Positions 4,919 to 5,333 of a stretch of 5,333 bases of DNA are shown piece after piece. The notes below the pieces were generated by a model. The model was not told the DNA's origin. It did no database searches and saw nothing but the letters and a program-made list of their open reading frames with translations. The translations under genes and the position numbers were made by a program. The DNA is taken from the NCBI GenBank assembly GCA_016234985.1, contig JACRNK010000006.1, forward strand, positions 1 to 5,333. The letters are read 5' to 3'. Origin of the DNA: Deltaproteobacteria bacterium (GTDB taxonomy: Bacteria > Desulfobacterota > GWC2-55-46 > UBA9637). Each line of letters opens with the position of its first letter. Position 1 is the first letter of the stretch.

Positions 4919-5333
4919 TACTTATCCGCCTCTCCGAACACAGGGTCAAGGCTTGAAACCACAGCCACCACATCTGCAAGATAGACATCTTTACACATAG
5001 GGTCTACGGCTTGCAGATTGACAAAGGATGGAGCCCTTATTTTTACCCTGAACGGTCTTTCCGAACCATCGCTTATTATATAAAACCCCAGCTCGCCCTT
5101 TGGAGCCTTGAATCCATTGGAAACAAGCTTAAAGTGATGGATGAGGGATTCCATATTTGTTTCTATATCTTTTCTTGGCGGCGGAACAACATCCGGCATA
5201 TCAATGCACGACCTGCCGTCTGGCATCTGTTCAAGGGCTTGTTTAATTATCCTTGCAGCCTGCCTCATCTCTTCTATGCGAAGAATGTATCTGTCAAAAC
5301 AGTCTCCGTTTTCGCCGACAGGGACATCAAAAT
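4918..5333 (-). CDS. nuoD: NADH-quinone oxidoreductase subunit D (49 kDa), C-terminal part
   Basis: Only the last 137 residues are inside the window; the frame stays open through the upper edge. NuoD forms, with NuoB, the quinone-reduction site of complex I at the base of the peripheral arm. The visible part begins FDVPVGENGDCFDRY and continues RIEEMRQAARIIKQALEQMP, the classic family segment. ESLIHHFKLVSNGF, APKGELGFYIISDGS, RAPSFVNLQAVD and the terminal VSSLDPVFGEADK follow, all matching NuoD and the related hydrogenase large-subunit fold. The methionine at 5266-5268 is internal, not a start. The quinone-site residues near the N-terminus cannot be checked. Whether the gene is fused to nuoC is also out of view. 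It lies directly upstream of nuoE in the same transcription unit. Confidence 0.97.
   Translation of the reverse strand, partial: FDVPVGENGDCFDRYILRIEEMRQAARIIKQALEQMPDGRSCIDMPDVVPPPRKDIETNMESLIHHFKLVSNGFKAPKGELGFYIISDGSERPFRVKIRAPSFVNLQAVDPMCKDVYLADVVAVVSSLDPVFGEADK

Overview
This 5.3 kb window carries part of a respiratory complex I (NADH:quinone oxidoreductase, nuo) operon, interrupted by about 3 kb of accessory DNA. All supported genes lie on the minus strand, so transcription runs from high to low coordinates: nuoD (3' end only, cut by the window edge), nuoE, a secreted C39-like peptidase, a secreted FIMAH-domain protein, a nucleotidyltransferase antitoxin (MntA type), a HEPN toxin (HepT type), then nuoF. 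The D-E-F order is that of ordinary bacterial nuo operons; what is unusual is the insert between nuoE and nuoF, which are normally adjacent.

The organism cannot be fixed from this sequence. Sampled nuoF sequence is moderate in GC (31 of 60 bases at 181-240) and the insert is much AT-richer (17 of 60 at 1621-1680). Together with the MopE-type cysteine motif, the FIMAH domain and period-7 repeats between genes, this is compatible with an uncultured Gram-negative lineage such as Nitrospirota or a deltaproteobacterial relative. That is a low-confidence guess.

The most notable structure is a set of three same-orientation copies of the 3' end of nuoE. Copy A (4400-4459) is the end of the intact nuoE. 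Copy C (2295-2330) lies between the secreted-protein pair and the toxin-antitoxin pair. Copy B (1339-1398) sits directly against nuoF and keeps what looks like the original tight nuoE-nuoF junction, with a stop codon four bases before the nuoF ATG. The copies bound two cassettes, roughly 2.33-4.40 kb (peptidase plus FIMAH protein) and 1.40-2.29 kb (MntA/HepT plus unassigned sequence). The pattern suggests repeated, end-regenerating insertion at the nuoE 3' end, or recombination with diverged nuoE alleles that brought cargo along. No integrase or transposase is visible.

NuoE and NuoF have all their expected cofactor-binding cysteines, so the NADH-oxidising module should be functional despite the insert. 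NuoF is now separated from nuoE by about 3 kb and must rely on read-through or on a promoter inside the insert. The MntA/HepT pair has intact catalytic motifs and a translation-coupled overlap, and may help retain the inserted DNA. Period-7 repeats follow the stop codons of nuoD and nuoF, and a short related fragment follows nuoE; the block after nuoF also contains two interleaved inverted repeats.
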